Source of the DNA: Clostridiales bacterium
GTDB lineage: Bacteria > Bacillota > Clostridia > Tissierellales > GPF-1
NCBI GenBank assembly: GCA_013619125.1
Contig: JABXKS010000001.1
Coordinates: forward strand, 1 to 64,000
Direction of reading: 5' to 3'
Length of the DNA stretch: 64,000 nt
In this document: one piece after another, positions 25,888 to 34,136 of the stretch
Layout of the letters: each line of letters opens with the position of its first letter
How positions within the stretch are numbered: the first letter of the stretch is position 1
Translations under genes and position numbers: made by a program
Notes under the pieces: model-generated
The model's input: only the letters and a program-made list of their open reading frames with translations
The model's database searches: none
What the model was told of the DNA's origin: nothing

Positions 25888-26844
25888 ATGACAATAGTAG
25901 CGTTCCATCAGCAGATGCAGGAGAATATGCAAAGGGTCATGGTTGGAAAAGAGGCTCAGATTACACAAGTTTTAACCGCGTTCCTTTGCGGGGGACATGT
26001 TTTGTTGGAAGATGTGCCTGGTCTTGGAAAGACCAAATTGGCGCGTTCTTTATCCCGTTCTTTGAACCTTCCCTTTGCACGGATTCAATTTACACCGGAT
26101 TTACTGCCGTCGGACATTACAGGCGTGAATGTCTTTATGCCGAATGAGGGTCGGTTTGAATTGAGAAAGGGTCCCTTGATGACTTCCTTTGTGCTGGCGG
26201 ACGAGATTAATCGTGCCACGCCACGGACGCAGTCGAGTCTGTTGGAAGCCATGGAAGAGCAGCAGGTTACCATCGATGGAGAGACCCATGTTTTGGAACG
26301 GCCATTTTTCGTAATTGCAACACAAAATCCCATTGAAACCGGTGGAACCTTTCCCTTGCCAGAGGCGCAATTGGATCGTTTCTTTATGAAAATATCCTTG
26401 GGATATCCAAGTATGGAAGAGGAGGCGTTGATTCTTTCCCGTTTTGAAGGGAAAGATCCCCTCGTGGATCTGGAAGCCGTCGTCGGGTCCGAAGAAATTT
26501 TTGCAGCTGTCAAGGAAACAGAAAAGGTGATTGTGAATGAAGCCATTCGCACGTATATTTTGCGCTTGGTGCAAAAGACACGAAATCATTCCGATTTGCG
26601 TATGGGGGTTTCACCACGGGGTTCTTTAGCGCTCTTTAAAGGCGCGCGCGCGTACGCAGCACTGTCGGGGCGGGATTATGTGCTGCCGGATGATGTGCAG
26701 GCTCTTTTTGTGCCCGTTGTCGCGCATCGGATGATTTTGTCCGGTGAGGCACGGATGCGGGGGAAAACGACAGAAGCGGTTGCAAAAGAGATTTTAATGA
26801 ATGAAACGGTACCAATGGAGGAGGCGAATCACCATGTTGATTAG
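25888..26844 (+). CDS. MoxR-family AAA+ ATPase
   Basis: The 318-residue ATPase has Walker A EDVPGLGKTKLARSL, Walker B FVLADEINRATPR, the sensor-like IATQNPIETGGTFPLPEAQLDRF typical of MoxR, and the C-terminal lid from about residue 230. MoxR proteins act as chaperones that activate or assemble partner proteins, generally encoded next to DUF58 and transglutaminase-like or DUF4129 proteins, as here. The ATG at 25888 has TAGGAGGA upstream; the in-frame TTG at 25882 overlaps that site. Confidence 0.93.
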   Translation: MTIVAFHQQMQENMQRVMVGKEAQITQVLTAFLCGGHVLLEDVPGLGKTKLARSLSRSLNLPFARIQFTPDLLPSDITGVNVFMPNEGRFELRKGPLMTSFVLADEINRATPRTQSSLLEAMEEQQVTIDGETHVLERPFFVIATQNPIETGGTFPLPEAQLDRFFMKISLGYPSMEEEALILSRFEGKDPLVDLEAVVGSEEIFAAVKETEKVIVNEAIRTYILRLVQKTRNHSDLRMGVSPRGSLALFKGARAYAALSGRDYVLPDDVQALFVPVVAHRMILSGEARMRGKTTEAVAKEILMNETVPMEEANHHVD

Positions 26845-27928
26845 AGGGGGATTAATCCTAGGATTGATTCTGCTTCTTGTGGTGAAATGGAAAGATTGGT
26901 CCGTACTTGGGTTGAAAACAAAAAGGACGTGTCGAGACCGTTCTATCTTTTTGGGCGATCAGACGGCCCTTTCCTTTGTGATTGAGAATCGAAAAGTTTT
27001 GCCTCTACCGTGGATTCAATGGGAGATGGCTTTGCCGGACGGCATTCGCGAAACGGGCATGCCCGAGAGAGAACGGTTGTTGGTAACCAGTTCCTTGCTT
27101 CCCTATCAGAGGTTGAAGCGGCGGGTATCTGTGGAGGCGACGAAACGGGGATATTATGTGTTCAAAGAAACCAAGATTGTGATTGGTGACCTGTTTGGGG
27201 TGGTGAAAGCGGAGTATTTCGATGAGAAGTTTGACACTCTTTCCGTCTATCCCAGGGTGGAGGCATTAACTTCGATTCTGCCCGTGGCGGCTTTTCCCCA
27301 GGGGGATGTCTCGGTAAGGCGGTGGATTCTACCGGATTTGTATCAACCCGTTGGGGCGAGAGCGTATCATCCGGGTGATCCCATGCGTACCATGGATTGG
27401 AAAGCAACTGCGCGACACGGGGTTTTGATGGTACGAGAATTTGGATATACGGCTGAACCTCGGCTTTCCATTCTTATCAATATGGGAGAAAACTTTCGGT
27501 ATTTGGTACGCCCCGATAAACGAGAGCGATTAATTGTCTTTGCGGCAAGCCTGGGGGTTCATGCCATTGAGGAAAAGATTCCAGTGGCTTATGAAACCAA
27601 TGCCTTTTTACGTGCGGAGGATCCTTGTGCGGAACGTATTCCGGTTTGGCATGCCGAGCGAGGCCGTCAAATTTTAGAAAAGTCCGCGCGAATTGCCGAT
27701 CAGGTAAGTGCTGATTTTCAAGGCGTTCTATGGGAGCGGCTGGTGCAGTTGCCAGTAGATACAACCCTAGTTGTTGTAGCAGCATCCCTTACAGAGGATG
27801 CAAGGGAAATGATCAATCAAGCGCGATTTGAAGGAAAAGCTGTGCAGCTGGCACTTCTGGAATCAAACGGCGTTCATGATCATAATATCCAAATTCCATG
27901 GAGGGAGGGACTTGTCGATGGCATCTAA
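26834..27928 (+). CDS. DUF58 domain protein
   Basis: The 364-residue protein begins with two membrane segments compressed into residues 3-22, then a beta-rich region and the DUF58 core with RAYHPGDPMRTMDWKATARHG, a vWA-like fold. It overlaps moxR by 11 bases and has a GGAGGAGG site at the ATG 26834; an in-frame ATG at 26801 lies further inside moxR and is less likely. DUF58-MoxR pairs are thought to act on secreted or membrane complexes; no reaction is established. Confidence 0.9.
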   Translation: MLIRGGLILGLILLLVVKWKDWSVLGLKTKRTCRDRSIFLGDQTALSFVIENRKVLPLPWIQWEMALPDGIRETGMPERERLLVTSSLLPYQRLKRRVSVEATKRGYYVFKETKIVIGDLFGVVKAEYFDEKFDTLSVYPRVEALTSILPVAAFPQGDVSVRRWILPDLYQPVGARAYHPGDPMRTMDWKATARHGVLMVREFGYTAEPRLSILINMGENFRYLVRPDKRERLIVFAASLGVHAIEEKIPVAYETNAFLRAEDPCAERIPVWHAERGRQILEKSARIADQVSADFQGVLWERLVQLPVDTTLVVVAASLTEDAREMINQARFEGKAVQLALLESNGVHDHNIQIPWREGLVDGI

Positions 27929-29189
27929 ATGGAATCGAATGATGGGAACGGGGAATTGGATTTTCTATGCCTTGATGCGATCCTTGATTCCTGGTGGAGT
28001 GATTCTCCACTTCTTTGGGATTCCCTATAGTGGTGCGATTTTTGGATTTAGTTTGGTGCTGGTTATTTTTGCATATCGAAGGCAGAAGACCTTGCAACCG
28101 GCCGAAACCGCTTTTTGGCTGATCGTCGCGATTGCCTTTTCTTTTTGGCAATTTGATTTGGTGCTGACTCGGCAGTGGGTGATGGTGATTCTATATGGGC
28201 TTTGGATTTTGAATCAGCCGCAACTGAATGCCTATTTAATCCCCGGCGCCTTTGGAAGATCACTACTTATTTCCTTAGGGATGATTTTCGTGATTCTGAC
28301 GGCAACACCCATGGTGGGTTGGGAGGAGACGTACGCATTTATTCGGTGGAGCATTCCGGTTTATCTTCTTTCAGCTGCCTTGATGATGGTGCGGGTCAAT
28401 CTTTTGATGGTGTATCGGCAAAAGAACGGCCATCAGATCAACCGAGAGAAAAATCTTTTGTTGTTTAACGGGGTTTCCATAGTCATTTTTGTTATCGGCG
28501 GATTATTCTTCTTTTCCGCATGGATGCCGCCGATCTGGACCACGGGGATCACGGCGGTTCTGGGTCAGTTGATGACCTGGATTTTATATCCATTGGCCGT
28601 TGTGCTGGCGAAGGGCTCTCAGCTTTTAAAGAAGTTGATTCTTTTGTTCAAGCCTGACCAAGTCAACTTGGCACCGACAGAGGGCGGCTTGCCGGATGGT
28701 GACATGAGTCTGGGATCGGAAATGATAACCCCCTTTATGCAATGGGCCGGATGGCTCATTCTGATCGTGTTCTTAGTTGCTGCTATGTTGGTGACCATGC
28801 GGCGAAGAAAACAGGGATTGGCTGTGCTGGAAGAGAATCCGCAAGTGGAGGAAAAAAGTTTTCTTGGTTTGCAGGAGATCTTTGGGCGCCGAAAGAAACC
28901 GATGGATCAGGAAAATAAGAAACAGGGCGAGGTTTTGTCTCGGTATAGAGAATTGTTTGCAAAGTGGCTGCGGCTGTTGAATCGACAACACTCCTTTTTG
29001 CAACCGGCGACAACGCCGAATCAAGTTGCGGAGTATGTGGAGGATTTGGGGATAAGCCAAGAAGAATCGGATTCTATTGTGGATATCTACAACCGTGTAC
29101 GATATCGAGGGGATCAAGCAACCCCATTAGAAGAAGAAAAAATGGAAAAAGAAGTCAAATTCCTTGAAGAAAGACAGAAAATTCAATAG
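27918..29189 (+). CDS. Multi-spanning membrane protein with C-terminal DUF4129-like domain
   Basis: The 423-residue product has about eight membrane segments (from residue 13 to about 300), with a loop near residue 250. Its cytosolic C-terminal part (YRELFAKWLRLLNRQHSFLQPATTPNQVAEYV...VDIYNRVRYRG) matches the DUF4129 pattern usually found after a transglutaminase domain. No transglutaminase Cys-His-Asp core is visible, so it is a shortened form of the protein usual at this position. It overlaps the DUF58 gene by 11 bases, which fixes the start at 27918. Confidence 0.8.
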   Translation: MASKWNRMMGTGNWIFYALMRSLIPGGVILHFFGIPYSGAIFGFSLVLVIFAYRRQKTLQPAETAFWLIVAIAFSFWQFDLVLTRQWVMVILYGLWILNQPQLNAYLIPGAFGRSLLISLGMIFVILTATPMVGWEETYAFIRWSIPVYLLSAALMMVRVNLLMVYRQKNGHQINREKNLLLFNGVSIVIFVIGGLFFFSAWMPPIWTTGITAVLGQLMTWILYPLAVVLAKGSQLLKKLILLFKPDQVNLAPTEGGLPDGDMSLGSEMITPFMQWAGWLILIVFLVAAMLVTMRRRKQGLAVLEENPQVEEKSFLGLQEIFGRRKKPMDQENKKQGEVLSRYRELFAKWLRLLNRQHSFLQPATTPNQVAEYVEDLGISQEESDSIVDIYNRVRYRGDQATPLEEEKMEKEVKFLEERQKIQ

Positions 29190-29212
29190 AATAGGTTAAA
29201 GGAGTTGATTGG

Positions 29213-30037
29213 ATGAAGATTCCATTTATGAAATATCAGGGTCTAGGGAATGATTTTATCATTTTTCAGGCGGCAGAAATTGAAGAAATCAAACGATCGG
29301 ATTTAGCGATTACCGTATGTGACCGACATTTTGGAATCGGGGCGGACGGCATGGTGGTCTTGTCCGAAGGCGAAGACTTGAAGATGGATTTTTATAATAA
29401 TGATGGAACGATTGCACCGATGTGTGGAAATGCCAGCAGATGCATTGCCAAATATGCGGTTGAGCAGAACCTGGTAGCGGGTGATGTTTTTACATTAGAA
29501 ACGCTGGGCGGACCGGTAGGTCTTTCTATTTTGGAAGATGGCAGGGTGCAGGTGGACTTGGGTGAGCCGGATTATTCGGTGGAGCAGGTGCCTGTGAAAT
29601 GTGACAAGCCGGAAATGATTCAAGAACCGATTGAAGCTGGTGGAGAAACCCTCTTGTGGACGGGTGTATTTATGCTGACCACCCATGCGGTGACCTTTGT
29701 GGAAGAGCAGCGTGATGAGCTTATCGCGACGGTCGGATCGGCATTAGAAAATATGACGGATCGATTTCCCATCAAGACCAATGCAAACTTTGTTAAAAGA
29801 CTAGATGATCATACCTTGAGGCTTATGACTTGGGAACGGGGCGCGGGAAGAACCTTGGCCTGCGGAACCGGCGCCTGCGCAGTCGTTGCGGTTTCGGATC
29901 GCTTGGGACTCACGGATGGACGTGTTCGTGTGATTATGGATGGTGGTGAGCTGGAAGTCTATGTGGAAAATAATCGCGTATTTATGATCGGTACGGGAGA
30001 TAAGATTGCGGAAGGATTCTACGAGTACATGGAATAA
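29213..30037 (+). CDS. dapF: Diaminopimelate epimerase
   Basis: DapF converts LL- to meso-diaminopimelate for lysine and peptidoglycan. The 274-residue protein shows KYQGLGNDF at the start, the first catalytic Cys in MCGNASRC and the second in ACGTGACA. The two-domain symmetric fold and length are normal. It lies 23 bases after the DUF4129-type gene with AAAGGAG upstream, so it is probably transcribed with the MoxR genes and not with the lysine operon 4 kb away, which lacks its own dapF. Confidence 0.97.
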   Translation: MKIPFMKYQGLGNDFIIFQAAEIEEIKRSDLAITVCDRHFGIGADGMVVLSEGEDLKMDFYNNDGTIAPMCGNASRCIAKYAVEQNLVAGDVFTLETLGGPVGLSILEDGRVQVDLGEPDYSVEQVPVKCDKPEMIQEPIEAGGETLLWTGVFMLTTHAVTFVEEQRDELIATVGSALENMTDRFPIKTNANFVKRLDDHTLRLMTWERGAGRTLACGTGACAVVAVSDRLGLTDGRVRVIMDGGELEVYVENNRVFMIGTGDKIAEGFYEYME

Positions 30038-30045
30038 GTTTATGA

Positions 30046-30075
30046 TTAAAGATTCCAATTTATGGGAATCTTTAT
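30046..30075 (+). terminator. Weak terminator-like hairpin after dapF
   Basis: AAAGATTCC pairs with GGAATCTTT around seven or eight bases. The following T stretch is short, so it may only partly stop transcription. Confidence 0.45.
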
Positions 30076-30104
30076 CGTATAGACAAAAATGAGAGGCAGA
30101 GTGC

Positions 30105-30737
30105 ATGGAAGGAATAGTTTTAGGACTTGTAGTCGGTTTACAACTGCGATTTGATTGGTCAGGCAACCAAAAGCGAAGAATTACCAAGACCTTGTTTTTG
30201 CCGACTCTCCTTGTTTTTTATCTGCTACGGGCAGAGATGTTGGTTCCAACACTATTGGGTGCATTGTTCTTTGGCTGGATTGGTGATCTGTTTATGATGT
30301 TTCCTAGTGGGAATCGATGGAAGATGGTTGGTCCTGTCGCATTTGGAATTGGACATTTGTTTTATGTGATTTCCTTTATCCAATATGGTGGCGTTTGGGC
30401 GATTCCAATTACCGGCTGGTGGGTGATGGTGCTATATCCGATTTGGATTTGGACAGGGTACCGCTTGATGGGTAAAAGTTTGAAGCAGACAGGCCATGTG
30501 TTCGAACTGGCTTGCTTGTATGCCGGAATCATTGGGGTGATGAGTCTCTTTGCATATTCCATGGTTTATACACAAGGAACGCTACTCCCGTTTATTGGAG
30601 CTTTGATTTTTATTTTTTCCGATACGATGGTTATGTATCGGAAATATGGTCATCCTTTTGAACATAATAAGTTCTGGGTGATCGCAACTTATATGATTGC
30701 TCAAATCTTGATTGTTTTGGGATTCATTTCACTGTGA
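30105..30737 (+). CDS. Lysoplasmalogenase-like YhhN membrane protein
   Basis: The 210-residue protein has about eight membrane helices and the YhhN family signatures: LGALFFGWIGDLFMMFP near residue 60 with the conserved Asp, FGIGHLFYVISF, and GALIFIFSDTMVMYRKYG near residue 165 with the second Asp. Eukaryotic members hydrolyse the vinyl-ether bond of lysoplasmalogens, and many anaerobic clostridia make plasmalogens, so such a role is plausible but unproven. Confidence 0.85.
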   Translation: MEGIVLGLVVGLQLRFDWSGNQKRRITKTLFLPTLLVFYLLRAEMLVPTLLGALFFGWIGDLFMMFPSGNRWKMVGPVAFGIGHLFYVISFIQYGGVWAIPITGWWVMVLYPIWIWTGYRLMGKSLKQTGHVFELACLYAGIIGVMSLFAYSMVYTQGTLLPFIGALIFIFSDTMVMYRKYGHPFEHNKFWVIATYMIAQILIVLGFISL

Positions 30738-30750
30738 AAGGATGAGTCAT

Positions 30751-32325
30751 ATGAAACGCGTATACAAAGAAAAGATGCAAGAAATCCAACGATTGATCAG
30801 TAGTTCGCGGGTCTCGGATATTGAGAAGCTACGCACACTTGCTCAAGAGCTGTTTGTGGAATGCCGTATGAACCAGGTCGAGGAAGGAGTTGCTTATGCT
30901 CTTTACGCCCAGGGGATGGCGTATTTGAATCAGCTCGAGATCAAACAAGCCTTGGAAAAGTTGGAAGAAGCGCGAAAGCACGCGGTTTTAGCACGTGCCT
31001 ACGAAACCGAAGTGCGAGCAACCTCGGGTATTGGACTTTGCTTGATGTTTGAACAAAACTACGAGGAAGCTTTGGAGCAATTTTTAGAGTATATGCGACT
31101 TTATTATGAATATGATGTTGGGACAAAATTATATTCTGCACTGAACAATGTCGGTGAAATATTTCGCTTGCTTCAGAAATATGACACGGCGTTGCAGTAT
31201 TATTTGGAAGCGCAAGAGGTTTGCGATGCCGAAGACGATGAATTCTGGTGGGTTTTGAAGACTAATATTGCGAATACCTATATTCGATTGGAAGATCCGG
31301 ATCAAGCGAGGCGGTATTTGAAGGAAGCGTCCGCGATTGGAACAATCGAGGAAGATTCACATTATGCGACCATTATGCAACAAACCTACGGGCATTTGGC
31401 ACATTTGGAGGGCGATTTTAGTTTGGCGGAAACTCTTTTGAAGCAAGCTTTGGCATTCTATCGAGAGGCACCGTATTTTGCTTTTGTCATGGATCAAAAT
31501 GCAGCCTATGAAGACCTGTATCGCGTGTATCAGTCTCAGGGAAAATTAGAAAAAGGGGAAGCACTATTGCTGGAAGCGATCGCCTATTCGAAGAAGAATG
31601 CGTTTTTGCCTTTGCATATTCAATATTTGGGCCTTCTATCCAAGCATTATGAGCAGACCCATGAAACCACAAAATCATATGATACTTTGCGGAAGTTCTA
31701 TAAATACCAAATGAAATTTGAAGAAATACGACGAGCGAGGAAAATCCGCAACATTGATTTGCGCATTGAGCTGGATCAATTGCGCAAGGAAAAATCCGAT
31801 TTGCATACCATTTCGTATATCGATCGGCTGACAGGCATCAATAATCGGCGTGCCATGCAGGATCACTTCGAGCAGTTTACGCGAGGGGAGCTGTATCCTG
31901 AGGTAAAACGACTAGGGGCGTTGCTATTTGATGTGGATTATTTTAAAGAATACAATGACTTTTACGGCCACTTGGAAGGGGATCATTGCCTTCGAAAGAT
32001 TGCCGAGCTCTTGGCCATGATAGCTGAAGAGCTGGAGGGACAAGTATACCGGTATGGTGGGGACGAGTTTTTGCTCGTGTATCGCAAACTGGATGCAGAC
32101 GGGCAGCGTGCCTTGGCAGAAGAGTTGCCCAAGCGGATTGCCGATTTGCGGATTGCTCATGAGAAATCGTATGTATCGGATTGGGTAAGTTGCAGCATGG
32201 GCATGATGGAAGCGGACCGTGAAATCTTTGAGAGTTTTGATCAAACGTTTTTAAGATTGGATGAGGCGCTTTATGTCGCCAAGCGCAAGGGTAGAAATTG
32301 TGTGGAGATCAGGTTGATTGAATAA
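30751..32325 (+). CDS. TPR-repeat diguanylate cyclase (GGDEF)
   Basis: The 524-residue protein joins about seven tetratricopeptide repeats (residues 15-330) to a short coiled coil (ARKIRNIDLRIELDQLRKEK) and a C-terminal GGDEF domain beginning DRLTGINNRRAM. The motif GGDEF at 436-440 is intact, so c-di-GMP synthesis is expected. The RxxD inhibitory site is absent (ELEG at that position). With no membrane segment the enzyme is cytosolic, probably controlled through protein partners of the TPR part. ATG 30751 is preferred over 30742 because AAAGGA is too close to the latter. Confidence 0.92.
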   Translation: MKRVYKEKMQEIQRLISSSRVSDIEKLRTLAQELFVECRMNQVEEGVAYALYAQGMAYLNQLEIKQALEKLEEARKHAVLARAYETEVRATSGIGLCLMFEQNYEEALEQFLEYMRLYYEYDVGTKLYSALNNVGEIFRLLQKYDTALQYYLEAQEVCDAEDDEFWWVLKTNIANTYIRLEDPDQARRYLKEASAIGTIEEDSHYATIMQQTYGHLAHLEGDFSLAETLLKQALAFYREAPYFAFVMDQNAAYEDLYRVYQSQGKLEKGEALLLEAIAYSKKNAFLPLHIQYLGLLSKHYEQTHETTKSYDTLRKFYKYQMKFEEIRRARKIRNIDLRIELDQLRKEKSDLHTISYIDRLTGINNRRAMQDHFEQFTRGELYPEVKRLGALLFDVDYFKEYNDFYGHLEGDHCLRKIAELLAMIAEELEGQVYRYGGDEFLLVYRKLDADGQRALAEELPKRIADLRIAHEKSYVSDWVSCSMGMMEADREIFESFDQTFLRLDEALYVAKRKGRNCVEIRLIE

Positions 32326-32463
32326 TGATGGAACTTGGAGTTTGTGTTCATTGGCCCGTATCAATCGTATCATGAGCTGAGGGTTAATATGGGATTGATC
32401 ATCAGTAGAGGATTTGAAAGTTTCAGCGTGGTCGAACCGGCCATGTAAGTCGCACATAGTAAA

Positions 32464-32491
32464 GGGGCTGTCGAAAGACAGCCCCTAATTT
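32464..32491. terminator. Terminator between the GGDEF and M20 genes
   Basis: GGGGCTGTC pairs with GACAGCCCC around a GAAA tetraloop. TAATTTTT follows on the plus strand and a shorter T run on the minus strand, so it can serve both convergent genes. Confidence 0.85.
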
Positions 32492-33634
32492 TTATTCAAA
32501 TGCGTGAAAACTTTCGGCGATTGCCAGAAATGCATCAACGCCCACACCAAGTACCTCTTCATTGAAATCAAATTTGCTATTGTGAAGAGGAGCGATGAGT
32601 CCTTGTTCTTCATTCCTTGTTCCCAAAAAGAAAAAGAATCCGGGGACTTCCTGTTGATAGAAGGAAAAGTCCTCCGCCCCTGCCGATGGTTCTGCGGGCT
32701 GGGTTTTAAAATCTGCGAAGGCATGATGAATTTTTTCTGTCAGTATCTCGTCATTCAAGACCGGCGGATAGCAGAAGTTGAATTCCGTTTGAATCTTCAC
32801 TTGGTGGGCTTGAGAGAAGCCTGTGTTAATGGATTGAATGCGAGCCATCAAGAGATCCAACGTTTCCATTGAGAAGGCGCGCAGGGTTCCTTCGAGTCTT
32901 GCGGAACCGGCTACGACGTTTCGTATGGTGCCGCCTTCCATTTTCCCAAAACTGACGACCGCGGTTTCAAAGGGATTGACGCTACGGGAGATAATGGTTT
33001 GATAGGCTAACAAGAGTTCTGCCGCAACCACCAAGCTGTCTTTTGCCGTGTGTGGCATGGCGCCGTGGCCGCTTTGCCCAATCACATCCACATTCACCTC
33101 GGCATTGGTTGCCATCATGGCGCCCGCCTTATAGGCGATGACGCCTTCCGGTACGGTGGGGAATAGGTGTAGGCCAAAGATGGCATCCACTTGATGTTCC
33201 TTGAGCAGACCCGCGTCGCAGATCAGTTTCGCGCCCCCGATATTTTCTTCGGCGGGTTGAAAGATCAAAAGAATATTCTCTTTTAAGGTTTTATTTTTCA
33301 AGGCGCGAGCGAGCCCTAAGAGGATGGCCATATGACCATCATGGCCGCAGGCGTGCATATAACCTGGGTGCTTGCTGGCATATGCGGTGTTGTTTTCTTC
33401 CTGAAGAGGAAGTGCATCCATATCCGCTCGAAAAGCATAGGTTTTATTTCCTTCAGTTCCGGGAATATATACATAGACCCCTGTTTCTACAATGCGCTCG
33501 GGCGCATAGCCCATCGCTACTAATTGTTGTTCGAGGTATGTGGCAGTTTTACTTTCTTCCAAGCTCGCTTCGGGGATTTTATGCAAGGCGCGTCGATCCG
33601 CGATAATCGCTTGGAGGGTTTCAGAATTTGTCAT
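32492..33634 (-). CDS. M20-family amidohydrolase, possible N-acetyl-diaminopimelate deacetylase
   Basis: The 380-residue metallopeptidase-fold enzyme has HKIPEASLEE, RADMDALPLQEENN, HACGHDGHMAILLGLA (metal His and Asp), QPAEENIGGAK with the catalytic Glu, and AGAEDFSFYQQEVPG. The group includes hippurate/indole-acetyl-amino acid hydrolases and the B. subtilis YkuR (DapL) deacetylase. The neighbouring operon makes N-acetyl intermediates and needs such a deacetylase. Its promoter lies back to back with the lysine operon promoter, so N-acetyl-L,L-DAP is the best guess at substrate; that is inference. The ATG has GGAGGT upstream. Confidence 0.85.
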   Translation of the reverse strand: MTNSETLQAIIADRRALHKIPEASLEESKTATYLEQQLVAMGYAPERIVETGVYVYIPGTEGNKTYAFRADMDALPLQEENNTAYASKHPGYMHACGHDGHMAILLGLARALKNKTLKENILLIFQPAEENIGGAKLICDAGLLKEHQVDAIFGLHLFPTVPEGVIAYKAGAMMATNAEVNVDVIGQSGHGAMPHTAKDSLVVAAELLLAYQTIISRSVNPFETAVVSFGKMEGGTIRNVVAGSARLEGTLRAFSMETLDLLMARIQSINTGFSQAHQVKIQTEFNFCYPPVLNDEILTEKIHHAFADFKTQPAEPSAGAEDFSFYQQEVPGFFFFLGTRNEEQGLIAPLHNSKFDFNEEVLGVGVDAFLAIAESFHAFE

Positions 33635-33657
33635 ATTTGACCTCCAAAATTTCCTTT

Positions 33658-33686
33658 ATTATACGTTTGTATGAATAAAAAGTCAA
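33658..33686 (-). promoter_or_regulatory. Promoter of the M20 amidohydrolase gene
   Basis: On the minus strand TTGACT (33681-33686) and TATAAT (33658-33663) are 17 bases apart. Its -35 box is only 17 bases from the -35 box of the divergent lysine operon promoter. Confidence 0.8.
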
Positions 33687-33703
33687 AAAAATGTAAAAAA
33701 CCT

Positions 33704-33732
33704 TTGACAAGGCTTCGTGCTGTGTTTATAAT
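33704..33732 (+). promoter_or_regulatory. Promoter of the lysine operon
   Basis: TTGACA (33704-33709) and TATAAT (33727-33732) are separated by 17 bases, a full consensus promoter. It lies just ahead of the lysine riboswitch. Confidence 0.88.
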
Positions 33733-33764
33733 AGGGACAATTAACAAATGAATATTGATGGGTG

Positions 33765-33930
33765 TATAAATTGAGGATGCAATGATCAGGAGTACGGAGG
33801 GGTCCGGAAAGGGTGAATTGCCGAAAGGAAGAAATTCCTTGGGCTTATGTTTTAAGAGGCATAAGACTGTCTGTACGAGTCTGCCCAGATTCGTACAAGA
33901 AGAGCGTTTATACATGGGGTGAAAGAATGA
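33765..33930 (+). promoter_or_regulatory. Lysine riboswitch (L box)
   Basis: Conserved L-box blocks appear in order: GAGGATGCAA, AGGAGTA, AAAGGGTGAATTGCCGAAAGG (compare AAGGGGAGCGUCGCCGAAG in B. subtilis lysC), a GGCTTATG...CATAAG stem and AGACTGTC. Binding of lysine stabilises the aptamer and favours the downstream terminator, shutting off lysA-lysC-asd-dapA-dapB-dapH. Exact ends are approximate. Confidence 0.93.
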
Positions 33931-33944
33931 ATCAGCATTTTATG

Positions 33945-33978
33945 CGGTCATGAGTCTTTTGCTCATGATCGTTTTTTT
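33945..33978 (+). terminator. Riboswitch-controlled terminator of the lysine operon
   Basis: CGGTCATGAG pairs with CTCATGATCG around seven bases, followed by seven T. It is the expression platform of the L box. Between it and lysA (33979-34136) there is one further hairpin, TTAGCAAA/TTTGCTAA near 34010-34033, with no T tract. Confidence 0.9.
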
Positions 33979-34136
33979 ATACCCAAGATGAATAGTCTTC
34001 GTTCTGCGATTAGCAAAGAATTTCATTTGCTAACGAAGAGCAAAAAGAACTAATTTGCTACTATGCGGTTAAGACGAAGGCGGTCTGACAGGAACTAGGT
34101 TCAAGGCGGAATTCATTAAAATCGGAAAGGATGGAT

